A stretch of 64,000 nt of DNA from Hanleya hanleyi. Lineage: Eukaryota > Mollusca > Polyplacophora > Lepidopleurida > Hanleyidae. The DNA lies in assembly GCA_036873755.1 (NCBI GenBank), contig JAVTVY010019010.1, positions 1-64,000 on the forward strand, written 5' to 3'. Shown here piece by piece: positions 49,046-61,043 of this stretch. The notes below the pieces were generated by a model. That model saw nothing but the letters and a program-made list of their open reading frames with translations, was not told the origin of the DNA and ran no database searches. Each line of letters starts with the position of its first letter. Within the stretch, counting starts at the first letter, position 1. The position numbers were made by a program, and so were the translations under genes.

Positions 49046-51094
49046 ACAGATAAGAGAGAGCATTGTAGGGCGGGTTGGAAGAACGGGTGTGTTCGCATGG
49101 CTAGTTCGCATCCATCCATCCAGTAAGTTAAGCTAATAGATACACAATGGGGAAATATCAGAGGCTTGGGCAACAGTTGGATGGAGAAGGGCACTGATTT
49201 TCATTCATGCCACTCTACTCCCATGGAATTACGAAGCTAGATTATTATCACAATTTGTCAGACTGAAGTGAGATTATGGTCCTGGTTCAATCTCGTTCAA
49301 TCTTAGTTGCAACTATTCTTGAGTAAAGAAACCATCGTTAGAGTAGTTTTAAGAATAGGAGACCGAACCGGTAATAAAAGCCGAATTTTGAAAGGCCATA
49401 GCAGTTACATTAACCTCAAGTGATTAAATCAACAATCCGTTTAAGTTAACGCTCGTTTAACTCTTCGCAGCTGAAAGATGGGTTGCGTTTGGGGAAGGTG
49501 ATTTTGGAGATTTGACGATTGATCGACCGACGTGTGAAATATCAGAAACACGTGAAGTAGTCTAATCAGGAGACTCGAGAGAAGCTGTCAATAACCTGTC
49601 CATACATCAGATGTACGGAAACTTATCTCATCTACATTAGACAGGTTCAACTTCTGACCCCTCTTGAGAATAACCAGGAGAATGTTGTCAAACCCACATT
49701 AACTTGGTAAATATGTAGCCGGGATTCGAAGCTAATATAGTGAAAGCGCGGTCCATGCTGACATTTCCCGAGAGCTACATAGGCCATCTGATTATGCAAT
49801 GATATATCACCATGTTGTCAAGGACATGAAAGCCATGCATTCTTTGCCACAGCATTGGTATCTCTTCACTCCGAAAAGGCAACGCTACTTTTAGGTGTGA
49901 AAAATCTCACAGCTTGACAACCGATGTTGATATCGAATAAATTCCCCCGGTCGAGTCGTTTCCAGAAATAAGCGGGAAAAGTCATAATACACATGTTAAT
50001 TTGCGGGGACAACAATTTACTTGGTAACGCCGTTATGCCAGAAACTGTGCACCTTGTAATATTGCCTTCTCTCATCATCTCCCCATCATCTCAGTTCTCA
50101 TCTTCCTATCCTCCTTCATCTTTATCGGTTTTCGTTACAAATCCCCACACTCAAGAAGAGGGAATCTCCCTCAATCGTCACATTATTGGCAGCGAGAATT
50201 GCGGCATAGGATTCGCTCGAAGACTAGGTTTCTCATTTCGATTGAACAGGTGGAATTTCGTCTCGCGTGCCTATCCAAATCAAAAAGGACAATCTATTGG
50301 CCGTTGCACTTTATGTCGTTCTATATCCATGCTTGTCAAGTTTCAGGTCGAGATAGTAATTCTGGGACTCTGCCGTTTCCGGTCGGGAAGTCTTTATGTG
50401 GTGGAATAGAGGAATGTGAAGGTAAATTGAGAGATAAAACGGCATTCTGTCCAGTGGGCTGATACGCAAGCGCACGCTGGGACGTATTCTGTACCAGCCA
50501 ACAATCTTTGTCTATTGCGGCCCGATTTCAGCTCAGGTCAGCCTCTTTAATCGCGATGACGTCATGTATCTGTATTCATTTAATAAATTTGATTAAGGAT
50601 AACAGAGACAGCACGCCCGCCGACGATCCTAAATCATTGCAACTACTGCGCGAACGCGAAAGCTTTAAGAGAATGGTCGGGTCATAGATAAACAAACGCA
50701 CGTGCCCTATCAAGCTCATCGACAATATATCTGATCTCATTACTTCTTGTTGAGACGCCAAAAATTCAGAACGAACTTTGGTTAAAAAATCGCTTAAACA
50801 TGTATTACGGAGACAACATTAATCAATCAGAGGCCGGTGCCGGAATTTAAAGAAATGTTGTCAAATTCCATGGAAATATTTGGCTATTTGGGTAAGATAT
50901 ACCCGACAAGCAATTACAACTATAATTGGCACTCTTGCAAATGAGTCATTTCCATGTAAGCATATCGATGTTCACGATTTGAAGGCAGGGACATCATGTT
51001 ACCTTATTGATTACGTCCATACCATTTTAATATTATTATAACTTCTCTATTCCAATACACTCTGATCGGCATCGAATCGGGTGGCAACAGCTCC
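49046..51094. other. Intronic sequence, nothing recognised
   Basis: Within the first intron of the Ig gene. Short ORFs only (longest 49993-50409 plus, 138 codons, low complexity and no domain). Confidence 0.5.
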
Positions 51095-51280
51095 TGTTGA
51101 AAACTGTTGACCGCTTGTCTCTTGCAGGAATCTAGTATTTGTTTATGTTTACTATGATTTCTTCTTTAACTTATTGCTAATGATGTTATATGGATTAGGT
51201 ATTTGCCTTGTGGACTCTGACATTCGTTAATGGACGACGGCGGAATATTAGATGGCAAACTAGACGCTATTATCTATATC
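51095..51280 (+). repeat. Dispersed repeat 'GGACGACGGCTGAAT' family, plus-strand copy
   Basis: 'gaaaactgttgaccgcttgt' to 'atggacgacggcggaatatt' is colinear with the copy at 43045-43310 in inverse orientation. Confidence 0.78.
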
Positions 51281-52926
51281 GAGGCGGGGCCGAAGCTGGT
51301 GTCAGTGTATACTGTCTGGATATAGATTTTAAAAATCTAGTAGTTTTGATACTATTCACCCCTACAGATTGCTTCGGAAGAGAGAGCGCATTGCCTACTT
51401 GTACAATTATGACTCATCGCCTTGACGCATGTCGTTATATTTTTGTATTTCAAACTTATTTAAAAAATCTCCACACTTATGTAGCGACATATGATTTCAG
51501 ATATATCGTACGTTTTATTTTACTAGCACAAGGTATACTGCTTTTAATTGTGATTGACGTGCTGTAATATACGTTATATAGCTGTTACCGTTTCGTGCTT
51601 ATTATTTTATACAACTGTATTTGAAAATCAGTGTTTTATTCCAGCTTCTGTGCAGCTGCCGCACAAATTGCCAATCAATAAGAGGGCACAGTACCCGGTG
51701 TGAAAATAACACATATTGTTCTGTTCTAGATATCCACAGCACTGATTAACGACTGTATAACGTCTAACACTTATTAGAAAAAAAAGTGTTGCCTATTCTC
51801 TGAATGTGGTTGAAGTTGCCATTATCGAATACTGGCACAGTGACTATTGTGGAACCTTGAATATCTTATTTATGATCAAAGGAAATTATTCCGTCTTGTA
51901 GAAATATGATAAATGTTTATTGAAGGTAATTGGAATTGATTTGGTGATCTATTCGTCATCGCCGTGACAATCGCAATTAAAAGCCAAAAGCCTAAAAGCC
52001 AAGGGCGTCCAATCGACAGCCTAATTTCAATTGACTGCGGCCTTGATCAACGCGTCTTTATTAACTTCACATTGTTTTGCGGCTTGCTCAACTCCCAGTA
52101 TAGCTATTTGTGGGAAGGTTTCTCCTATAGCCACGAGAGTGTGTTGTGCAAAGTATCGATATTATCTAAATTTGTCCGCCAGCGTTATCAATAGACTCAC
52201 GTCGCTCCACCAGACACAGAATGTAGAGCTGTTGAATAATATTCAGACGATGTGTTGTTATATGCTGCAAGGTTATATATTTGTATATAATATATCCGTC
52301 AGATATGTTACAGTGTAAATGGATGAATGAATGTGGTGTTATAACGTCAGATCAGTAAATCATACTCAAGCTACCGAGCGTCCCTTCTACCACCCTGGAT
52401 TAGTGCCTCTCTTATAAACTGCCATTTTTCTCTCAAACTTAATGCTTTATCCCCTGGCTGGTGTACAATGACTTTACATTGTAAGTAGGTAGGTGGCACG
52501 TAGCTGTACTATTTAACAAGTACATTATCCGTCGAGGTGATGATATATCGATATGCATTAGGCTTCGATGGTGAATTCGACCATATGGTACATCGTGCCA
52601 GCCAGCATAGTACGACGAAAAGGCATACAGTAATATAGTGCTGTATTTGGTACTTCGCTGTGTTTGGTAGTTTGAAATCTACTCAGTTTCTCTCACCCTC
52701 TTAAATTTCTAATTTCGGCTTCAAAGAAATGCAATTCAGATAAACCAGAAGTGCCCCTACCCTGTATGCAATTACTAGCAGGTTCGGACATTAAATTTTT
52801 CACAGCGACAACATATTCACTTCGATCCGTAATCTGCGTTAGCAATACCTATGTGGCACCGGTTACATATTTTGACATTTTTCAAGTCACCATTGAATTG
52901 ACGTCGAAAGAAGAAAATCCACTTAC
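51281..52926. other. Intronic sequence, nothing recognised
   Basis: First intron of the Ig gene up to its 5' splice site. No further element or exon recognised. Confidence 0.5.
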
Positions 52927-53048
52927 ACTTCTGGCTCCCAAGTTCTCCATAGAGCAGACTATTTCGGCCACATCGCCACGATTGAAGGTCAGGTTTGTCT
53001 TTGTTGGCAGGAATTTCGGTAAAGGTGTCTTGTCTTTGATCCCACGGG
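52927..53048 (-). CDS. Exon encoding start of first Ig domain, DPR/zig-8-like protein
   Basis: 122 nt with a strong acceptor ('tttctttctcgcttcag') and donor ('AGAAGT|gtaagt'). It enters phase 1 and leaves phase 0, giving KFLPTKTNLTFNRGDVAEIV and then CSMENLGARS. This is the A-to-B-strand part of an Ig V-like domain, with its first Cys and the NLG motif common in this family. Joined to the next exon the sequence reads NLGARS-VIWRR, the usual spacing to the core Trp. The phase-1 entry suits a preceding signal-peptide exon. Confidence 0.85.
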
Positions 53049-53739
53049 CTGAAGCGAGAAAGAAATTGAGTGAATAAAAGCTGTGATGTAACAATGAATA
53101 TTGTCTCAATTGGATTGAATGGATATATCATGGCCCAGATTACTTATACACGGATAACCATATGAACGGATTCCGTAAGGTTTGGGTGTTCATTTTCCTT
53201 CTCGACAGATGGGTTCAGCTGAATATTGATGTGGGATCTTACGATACCGCTGGCTTGAGTAAGTTGTTGTGGTAACCAGGTGAACCTTTGTTTGGTATTT
53301 TTTACATTAGGTTCGTTTGATATTGTGTTCAGGGTGTCTAAATTCAATATAATTTTTTGAATTAGCCCTATCAGACCTAGATGGGAGATTTGGGGGATGT
53401 CCCGTGCAGCCGGGGTAGGGCATTTTCCCCTCCCCTATTTATTTTCGAGACAGAGAGAGATTTATGGCCTGAACCTTCCGTGTATTTTTGAAACCTCTTC
53501 GTGTAGAGAACTGAAACTTTCCATACTATATATTTGGCTCTACCGAAACATGTAAAACAATAATCCAAGATGGTCGCTCTTGGAGAGTCATTTTCTTCTA
53601 TTTTTGGACCACTTTCCTAATTTGATATAGAATCATTAGTTTTTACTTTCCTGCACTTTTGACAATCCTAAAATGAAGGTTGAAATTTCGAGTAAGCTTA
53701 CAAATCTAGTTTACTTAGGGGTTGATGGTTATAGTGTTA

Positions 53740-54930
53740 TTCTAAGAAGGAGATGTGGAAATTCTACATGGACGACCGCTGTCCAATGAACGTTGGATTT
53801 GACGCTTGAAATCAATTTGATAGTGGATGAATTTACCTGGGAATTTGGGCTTACGGCTTTGTAGGAAGTCTAACTATAACCTATTGCGTTTAAGGAAAAA
53901 TCTGGGGCTTCCGTATGATCAGCTCCACGTGGCTTAGAACGGAAAATCAATTTTAGGGCAAATATTTATGGAAGACAGGTCCGAAAATTACTTGTCACCC
54001 TGGTGTTGAATAAGCCACATATGCATCATGTATACATCATTGACTTGACAAAGATGGGGTTCTCTTTGATCTGTTCTTCTCGACTCGTATCGCCAATATC
54101 CCGCTGTATTCATGCCATCATCCCAGTCTTTTGTGCTCCATAACTCATTGTTGTATTTTATTGATCGTCCATGATGTCGCATACTGGCATCTCTACATGA
54201 AACTGTCTCATCTTTTGATTTGTACATAAATTGGATCCCCGGACTTCGGCCGTACGGTCATTTACTAACTAGCCTCCTGGGAAATCTGTCTAAATTGCTG
54301 ATTATGACTGTAATACAGTGGGCTGCCAGGCGTCAATGGCTCTTCTCTAGCTCATAGAACAAACAACATATAGCGTCATCTAGCGCTTTAAGATTGTAAG
54401 AGATTCTGTATTTTCGGTAATTTGGGAGATTTCGGTTTGTTGTATAAGTTATTATGCATGTACGTGTTGCTGGTGTGTTTTTATGATTACTTCTCGATTG
54501 CTGGGTTGTTGACTTGTTTTTGTTGGAATACATACATTTTTGTTTGATATGGAAGAATTATTACTGATTCCTTGAAAGAAACAAGCGGTCAACAGTTTCT
54601 ATCCTGCCAGCTGGTGAGACAAAACGTATTCAGTAGTCTCAATATTCGAGATATACAAGATACCTAATCATTAGATTTCGGAAAACGACTTGGAAATTCT
54701 TTTGAATTTCTCTCTTGTAAAAGAAACCATCTTGAGTTTTTTTATTTATATAATTTTCTTTTTCATACAAACCTGAAAATAATTCTAAGTTGAAGCGATA
54801 TGCAAGAGGTGGGAAAAATTAACGTCTGGTGACTAAAAAGAAGTAGGTCTTTCTATTGTAGACGCGGAAATTCTTTTATGGACGACGGCTGAATATTGAA
54901 TATCAGATCTGACTCTTACTATTCCCGTGA
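53740..54930 (+). repeat. Cluster of 'GGACGACGGCTGAAT' family fragments
   Basis: Fragments at 53740-53830 (variant 'atggacgaccgctgtccaat') and 54700-54930 (plus), plus a short inverse piece at 54575-54605 ('caagcggtcaacagtttc'). The rest of the interval is unassigned sequence upstream of the first well-supported Ig exon. Confidence 0.7.
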
Positions 54931-54959
54931 AATCTGATTGTGTACGTCCGTCTCTCAGA

Positions 54960-55315
54960 TATTACACCGGCAATTTGAGATGTTACAAAGTTTGCCAGTG
55001 TGAGAATGCTCTATACACTAGAGCAATATATTGTAATGGCGTTGTGCAAGCGCAAGTTGATGAAGATTAGCACTCAGAACATGTGTATTAATTGATTTCA
55101 GTTCATTAGACAGGAGTCGCTGATAATAGGGAAGTACATCCCGCGAGGATACCTAGTATTAAGTTCATGTTCTGGGAATTCAGGACCAGGCATGAGTAAT
55201 TAACAGTTGGTCAGACTATGTTCCTTCTATATATCTAAGCCGTTCGATCTTATTCGAAAACGCCCACACGGATGAAAAAGGAGAGTTCAAGTTTAGGTCT
55301 TGAAGATTCTTTACG
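54960..55315 (+). repeat. Dispersed repeat, copy 2 (partner at 28160-28510)
   Basis: Colinear with 28160-28510. Here it directly follows a copy of the 'ggacgacggctgaat' family (54845-54930), so the two may be parts of one larger element. Confidence 0.8.
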
Positions 55316-56824
55316 CTGTTCAGCCGACACCCTCCAATTACGTTCATCTTATCCTGTCTAAGTCATCATGCTTTAGCATGCAGAGCAGAAAACCCTACAT
55401 CCTCGCAAGCCAGTTCCTCTTCCAGTGGGAACCGCTGTATAGGTTTTTTGTTACACGGAATCATCTGAATCATCATTGCACACACTATGATTCAGATGGC
55501 ACATATGACCGTGCGTTTCCCAAAATGTAAAAAATTCTTTGGTTGAAGACATATATATACATGGAATCAAATCATGGAATCAGCCGATTATGTAACGACT
55601 GAATGGTTTTGCTAGAATGACAATAATGGTGAAATTTATTACACCACACATTGGCTGTAAAATATATTTGTATCAGCTCATTAGACAGTCGATGATATCC
55701 TTACATTAATTTATAGCTCGCCTCTTGCCGATTCTAGTATAGAATTTCTCTCTACGTTTCATGCATCGTCAGGCTCCATGGTGTAAGAGCTCGAAGAGTT
55801 ACAGAAGTGATCATCGCTCTTGATGATGTCTGGTCGCGGTTTAACGATTGCTTTCCTCCATGGAAGAGGAAGAAGATTGATTATACATTTGTCTGGTTTT
55901 GAATCATTTAATCCTGTAACTATCAACATGCGGATGCTACATGTATAACTGCCATCACTTGTCTGCGGCTTAGAATCGTTGAGGGGAAACGATCAAATAT
56001 AAAAATGTGAGCCATCCATTAATGTAAAAAATTCCGCAGCCGATTCTAGCACAAAACCACGTGTCAATCAGCGGCCCGGCTATCCATCATTACCGGGCCG
56101 AGCTACACGCATTTCTACTTTTCTGCACTTAAACCTGTAATTTTATCCACTAGCTAATGATTTTGAGGAACATTTGGTGCATGAATAATACAGTGCGAAC
56201 AGTCACATATATACTGGTCAGTCCAAGCCGAATACGGAGGCCTGGACGATAACTGTGAAGGAGGACGTTTGGTGCAATTGATAAGGGAGAAAGGGGAAAA
56301 GAGGGAATTGATGGACGGTCTGAGACCCGCAGACAGGGATCGGTATAATTGGTCTTTATGTTCGAGGGCGGCTGATCCTATTTGTGCCAATTGTCAAACA
56401 GTCATACAATCGTCACAGATGGTCATTAGTTTTCATTTAACAAAAGCGTCTGAAGGCATGTGGGTACCGAGATTGGCTCCCGAGGCAACCAGGGCTCAGT
56501 CGCCATATTTGAATAGAAATCTAATTTTTAGCGATCCATATGCGTCAACAAGTTGCGAAACACTTTTGTCAATATAAAATGAGCTAGACTGATAATATAT
56601 CTGTGTAATATGAATTTGAGGTTTCCCGTGCTCGGCCACGACGATCTCCTTGGAGGGTAACTTTACAAGGAAGCAAACACAATTGATGAGTCAAATCTAA
56701 TGGTCTGTAAACTTATATACTTGATCAAAAACGATCAATAAAAGAAAAGTCTGACTTAAGAATATCCTTTTCAGGTTATAATAGTGAGGCCATATAAATA
56801 AGCGTCCATATAAATAACAATACA
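55316..56824. other. No recognised gene; one unassigned ORF
   Basis: 56269-56577 (plus) is open for 103 codons and contains a C-x2-C pair (CSRAADPICANC). It lacks a splice context or recognised domain and may be a decayed element. Confidence 0.35.
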
Positions 56825-57055
56825 AGCGTCTAGTCCGTGATTTACTATTCAGTCGTCATCTATTAAAGAATATCCGCGTCCATAATCCAATTCATATTAG
56901 CATCGAATTCAAAGAAAATAATGGTATAATGGTATACAAGCTAATGTCTCAATATCTCCATTGATGATATACAGCTTAACCAGAATTTAATCGCTCACAA
57001 AGGATGGAGGTTGATAATTGGCGTGCCAGTATAAAAACTTCCGGCCGACTATTAA

Positions 57056-57637
57056 CCCTACCTGGCCGGGGGGGGGGGGGGGAAATGGTCCCCCCTACCA
57101 AACTTTCTGCGCTATCTCCGGAACGACAAAAAATAGCGAGCTGAAACTCCGTGACTTTATAGCTTATCATATTAGGGTCATTTTGAGCCTATTTGCATGA
57201 CCCCCCGAGGAGAGGTTCATGGGTAAATTCAAGATGGCGGCCATGTGGGGTCCCAGAAAAGTGATGTTTTTGTCATATTTCTTCAAAATTTCTGCTTTTC
57301 TGCGATGAAAAGTGTGCAAAAACTATTTTATTTCACATCACATTAATATTTACTAATTTATCATGCGATTTTTGCGGAGAAATTGCATAAATAAAAAATT
57401 CGGAAAATCTGACCGAAAAATCGACCAAAAAATGACGTTTTTGAAAATGACGTCACCGTGACGTCATCAAGGCGGCCATCTTGGATTTTTTTTCTGGTAG
57501 AGCTTGACCCAAGGGTATAGTGTGGTAAGTTTCAGCCCCCTAGCTCAAGTGGTAAGAAAAATAATTAGGGGGGGCCATTTCGCCCCCTCCCCCCCCCCAG
57601 GCCACGACAGGTCCCAAAAAACCCAGGCCAGATAGGG
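57056..57637. mobile_element. piggyBac-like MITE, TTAA target duplication
   Basis: Ends CCCTACCTGGCC... and ...GGCCAGATAGGG are inverted repeats, flanked by TTAA on both sides (57052-57055, 57638-57641). CCCT/CCY termini with a TTAA duplication are the signature of piggyBac-type transposition. Just inside the ends are a G16 run and a C-rich run, so subterminal poly-G/poly-C also pair. The 582-bp interior includes 'caagatggcggccat' and its inverse, and has no transposase ORF. Confidence 0.9.
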
Positions 57638-57729
57638 TTAAACACCAACAAATATCTGGACATCTCAAATGACAAGAGGAATGGCTGAATAGGTGTAGGC
57701 CACTCGGATGTTCTCCGATGGAATTCCAC

Positions 57730-57874
57730 GTGCAATAAAAGTAGACAGAAATAAGGCCACCAGAGAAATCCACCCGGGGAGAAGTACAAATGGATAGATG
57801 ACCTTTACCTTGTTTTTTTCAAAAGGACAACAGCACTGTTTGATAGACTCTGACATTCTGAATTCGCATGGCAT
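57730..57874 (-). CDS. Candidate signal-peptide exon of the Ig gene
   Basis: From ATG at 57874 (or the in-frame ATG at 57856) the frame encodes a hydrophobic segment, VIYPFVLLPGWISLVALF, followed by LSTFIA. A possible donor 'GCAC|gtggaa' would leave phase 1, which is what the exon at 53048 needs. Against it: the n-region is long, the donor is weak, and a better donor-like 'AAG|gtaaag' occurs inside the ORF. Fit of phase and position is the only link. Confidence 0.25.
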
Positions 57875-58331
57875 ACGCGCGACTGATTTTTAAATAACAA
57901 ATGTTTCCAAAACCTGTCTGTGCAGTATTTGGTTATCTGTGTCATACATCTTACATCATTACTCTCTATAATTTGCACAGAATGCAACATTTACTTTCCT
58001 TGGCATCCTCGCAAGCCAGTGTATCAATCGACAGGTTACGAGGATTTAGAGATTACCCGGACTTGTGCAGATGCTCCTTGGGAGAGGCGGGATTGCCTGA
58101 AGAAGGATTTTTTGTCTTTAATGTTGAAATTCTAATATTCTATCATCATTTTTGGTACATCTTAGAGGCTCAAAATATGTCGCGGTGACTTCGATTTAAA
58201 ATCTGGTCTTGGAAATTCGAGCATTTCCATTGTGACACACAACACCCCCTCGCGCCCCCCCAACCAACCACACACACACTTCTTGCCTATGCCCCACACA
58301 GTAAAACTATAGTTGAAGCCTACCATGATAT

Positions 58332-58425
58332 ATACACGCTTAAAACTACAGTGTTGAAACTTACTCGTAAAGTGTTGAAATAACCCTTTAAGTGCAGTTT
58401 GAACACTTTAGTTTTAAGCGTGTAT
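58332..58425. mobile_element. 94-bp inverted-repeat element at satellite edge
   Basis: The left end ATACACGCTTAAAACT (58332) and the right end AGTTTTAAGCGTGTAT (58410-58425) are inverted repeats that extend to about 31 bp with three mismatches ('acagtgttgaaac' against 'aaagtgttcaaac'). It overlaps the start of the 17-bp satellite, whose unit equals its terminal repeat. Target duplication unclear. Confidence 0.8.
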
Positions 58426-59350
58426 TAGTTTTAAGCGTGTATTAGTTTTAAGCCTGTATTAGTTTTAAGCGTGTATTAGTTTTAAGCGTGTATTAGTTTT
58501 AAGCCTGTATTAGTTTTAAGCGTGTATTAGTTTTACGCGTGTATTAGTTTTAAGCCTGTATTAGTTTTAAGTTTTAAGCGTGTATTAGTTTTAAGCGTGT
58601 ATTAGTTTTAAGCCTGTATTAGTTTTAAGCGTGTATTAGTTTTAAGCGTGTATTAGTTTTAAGCGTGTATTAGTTTTAAGCCTGTATTAGTTTTAAGCGT
58701 GTATTAGTTTTAAGCGTGTATTAGTTTTAAGCCTGTATTAGTTTTAAGCGTGTATTAGTTTTAAGCCTGTATTAGTTTTAAGTGTGTATTAGTTTTAAGC
58801 CTGTATTAGTTTTAAGCGTGTATTAGTTTTAAGCCTGTATTAGTTTTAAGCGTGTATTAGTTTTAAGCCTGTATTAGTTTTAAGCCTGTATTAGTTTTAA
58901 GCGTGTATTAGTTTTAAGCCTGTATTAGTTTTAAGCGTGTATTAGTTTTAAGCCTGTATTAGTTTTAAGCCTGTATTAGTTTTAAGCGTGTATTAGTTTT
59001 AAGCCTGTATTAGTTTTAAGCGTGTATTAGTTTTAAGCCTGTATTAGTTTTAAGCGTGTATTAGTTTTAAGCCTGTATTAGTGTTAAGCCTGTATTAGTT
59101 TTAAGCATGTATTAGTTTTAAACGTGTATTAGTTTTAAGCCTGTATTAGTTTTAAGCGTGTATTAGTTTTAAGCCTGTATTAGTTTTAAGCGTGTATTAG
59201 TTTTAAGCCTGTATTAGTTTTAAGCGTGTATTAGTTTTAAGCCTGTATTAGTTTTAAGCGTGTATTAGTTTTAAGCCTGTATTAGTTTTAAGCGTGTATT
59301 AGTTTTAAGCCTGTATTAGTTTTAAGCCTGTATTAGTTTTAAGCCTGTAT
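58409..59350 (+). repeat. Satellite of 17-bp unit TTTTAAGCGTGTATTAG, about 55 copies
   Basis: Two main variants, AAGCGTG and AAGCCTG, alternate irregularly and give a 34-bp higher-order rhythm in places. Rare variants (ACGCGTG, AAGTGTG, AAGCATG, AAACGTG) and one short insertion near 58569 occur. The array starts inside the right inverted repeat of the 94-bp element and ends at 'gcctgtat' before unique sequence. Confidence 0.97.
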
Positions 59351-59651
59351 ATTCATGTATATGCGATCGATTTTATTTAACATAACATTTCTGTAGTTAA
59401 CATTCTTTTAGATATATAAAACAACGATATTTCTTTCTTTTCAACTGGTTTATCAAAGAATGATTCAAGGTCGTGGACATCATCCTCCGCCCTGTAGGAA
59501 ATGTCCACTTTAAAGGTAAAGCTTCTGAAGCTCCAATGTCGCCGGATCAAGGCAAGTTCTTTTGTAATATAAAAATGGTACAGGAGTATATTTCACTTGT
59601 TGGTTTTCCCACTTATGGGAAAGGATAGCACGTTCATTTTCTTATGTTTAG

Positions 59652-59731
59652 GATCCATAGTGCATGAACTTTACGAACAAGGCGCGCCGTCAATTACTCC
59701 GGGAAGACGAGACAGGTGCGCGAGACAACAG
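59652..59731 (+). CDS. Candidate 80-nt exon of an unrecognised gene
   Basis: Good acceptor 'ttcattttcttatgtttag' and donor 'CAACAG|gtgagt'. Only one frame is open: SIVHELYEQGAPSITPGR and so on, entering phase 1 and leaving phase 0. CpG-rich relative to its surroundings. No domain recognised and no partner exon found. Confidence 0.3.
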
Positions 59732-59909
59732 GTGAGTCCAACCACCGTGATATTGAGTGTTTTCACGGCGGGGTAATTTCTTTACCTTCGTTCCCTCACT
59801 TGTCTGCTCTATTGTGTCCAGGGATCAGAACTACCTTACAACATAAGTGTTTTACACCGAACCACACACACTGCAGTGGCGACGTATTATGTAGATACAA
59901 ATATATCAA

Positions 59910-61035
59910 TTGAATACCACGGAAATAGATACCTTTGTATTGGAGTTTGGATGGATAATATATTAAGTGCACGTGTGCATCGGAACATGAGTGCATGACA
60001 CTATGTGGGGGAAAGAGTGGAGGCGGAGGGGCATGAGAAAAATCAACGGATGTATGGATAAACCATGAATCGCAAATAAGCTGGCTTATCTACCCTCGTG
60101 TTAAGTATACGGACATTCATATCAATTGCCGTAGTTCGGGTTTCCTCTAGACCTATTGACTCTCTTGAAGTGATTAAATTACATTAACCAAGATATAGCA
60201 AAAATAAAACACCATGTAGTACATACAGAATACATGCCTAATAGTAATTAATATATTATTACAATCCAGTATGTATGCATAAACTCGGTATATAAAATAT
60301 AATTTGTGAGAGCCTATATCTCTGAACCGACGTAAAAGTAGCTGTAGTCCTTGAAGGATGCCGGATCTCATATCAATCTTTCAACCAAAAGCTGCTGGAT
60401 ACTTTAACACACGCTAAGTACGAATTAGTTTCAATAGCAGGTTTCCTACTGGTAAGAATGGGAAATATCTTAATTTTATTTCTGAAAAGTGGAGTGAATT
60501 AAACGGTCGATTCCCTGCATATTTGTTCAGTAATTCTGCATGAAAAACTTCGTATTTCTCGGAACGTACTCGACATAGACACCTGAAAGTGCATGGGCAC
60601 ACTTTTCCTATGCATGTTTCAGTCAAATTAGTATCTCAAATGTTCAATACGTTAGATTTCCTAGATTGTCCAAATATTGAAATAAACTTAGTTTCAATTT
60701 TCTTCCATTTCATTATTTTAAAATTTGAAAGAGCAAAGCGATTTGGAAAATTCTACAGTGACAATCACTTAGGAGCATAGAAATGACAGGCGGAATGAGG
60801 GGTGCTATAACCTTAAGGGGTATCTTTGTCTTTCGTTTACCGGAAGTCACCCGATATATTCCACAAAACTGGCATTATACGAATGAGCATTCATATTAAT
60901 TGAGAATGACTAATGTCCCTCAAAACTCCCACCAACAACTAAACTTGTAGCTACTTGACGGAATAACTCATTACACTTGATGTCCAGTCTATACCTACAC
61001 CCTTGATTTGAGGTTTCCTGCTATCTTTTAACGTG
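59910..61035. other. No recognisable feature
   Basis: AT-rich intergenic sequence with short ORFs only. Confidence 0.5.
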
Positions 61036-61043
61036 CTTTTGTG

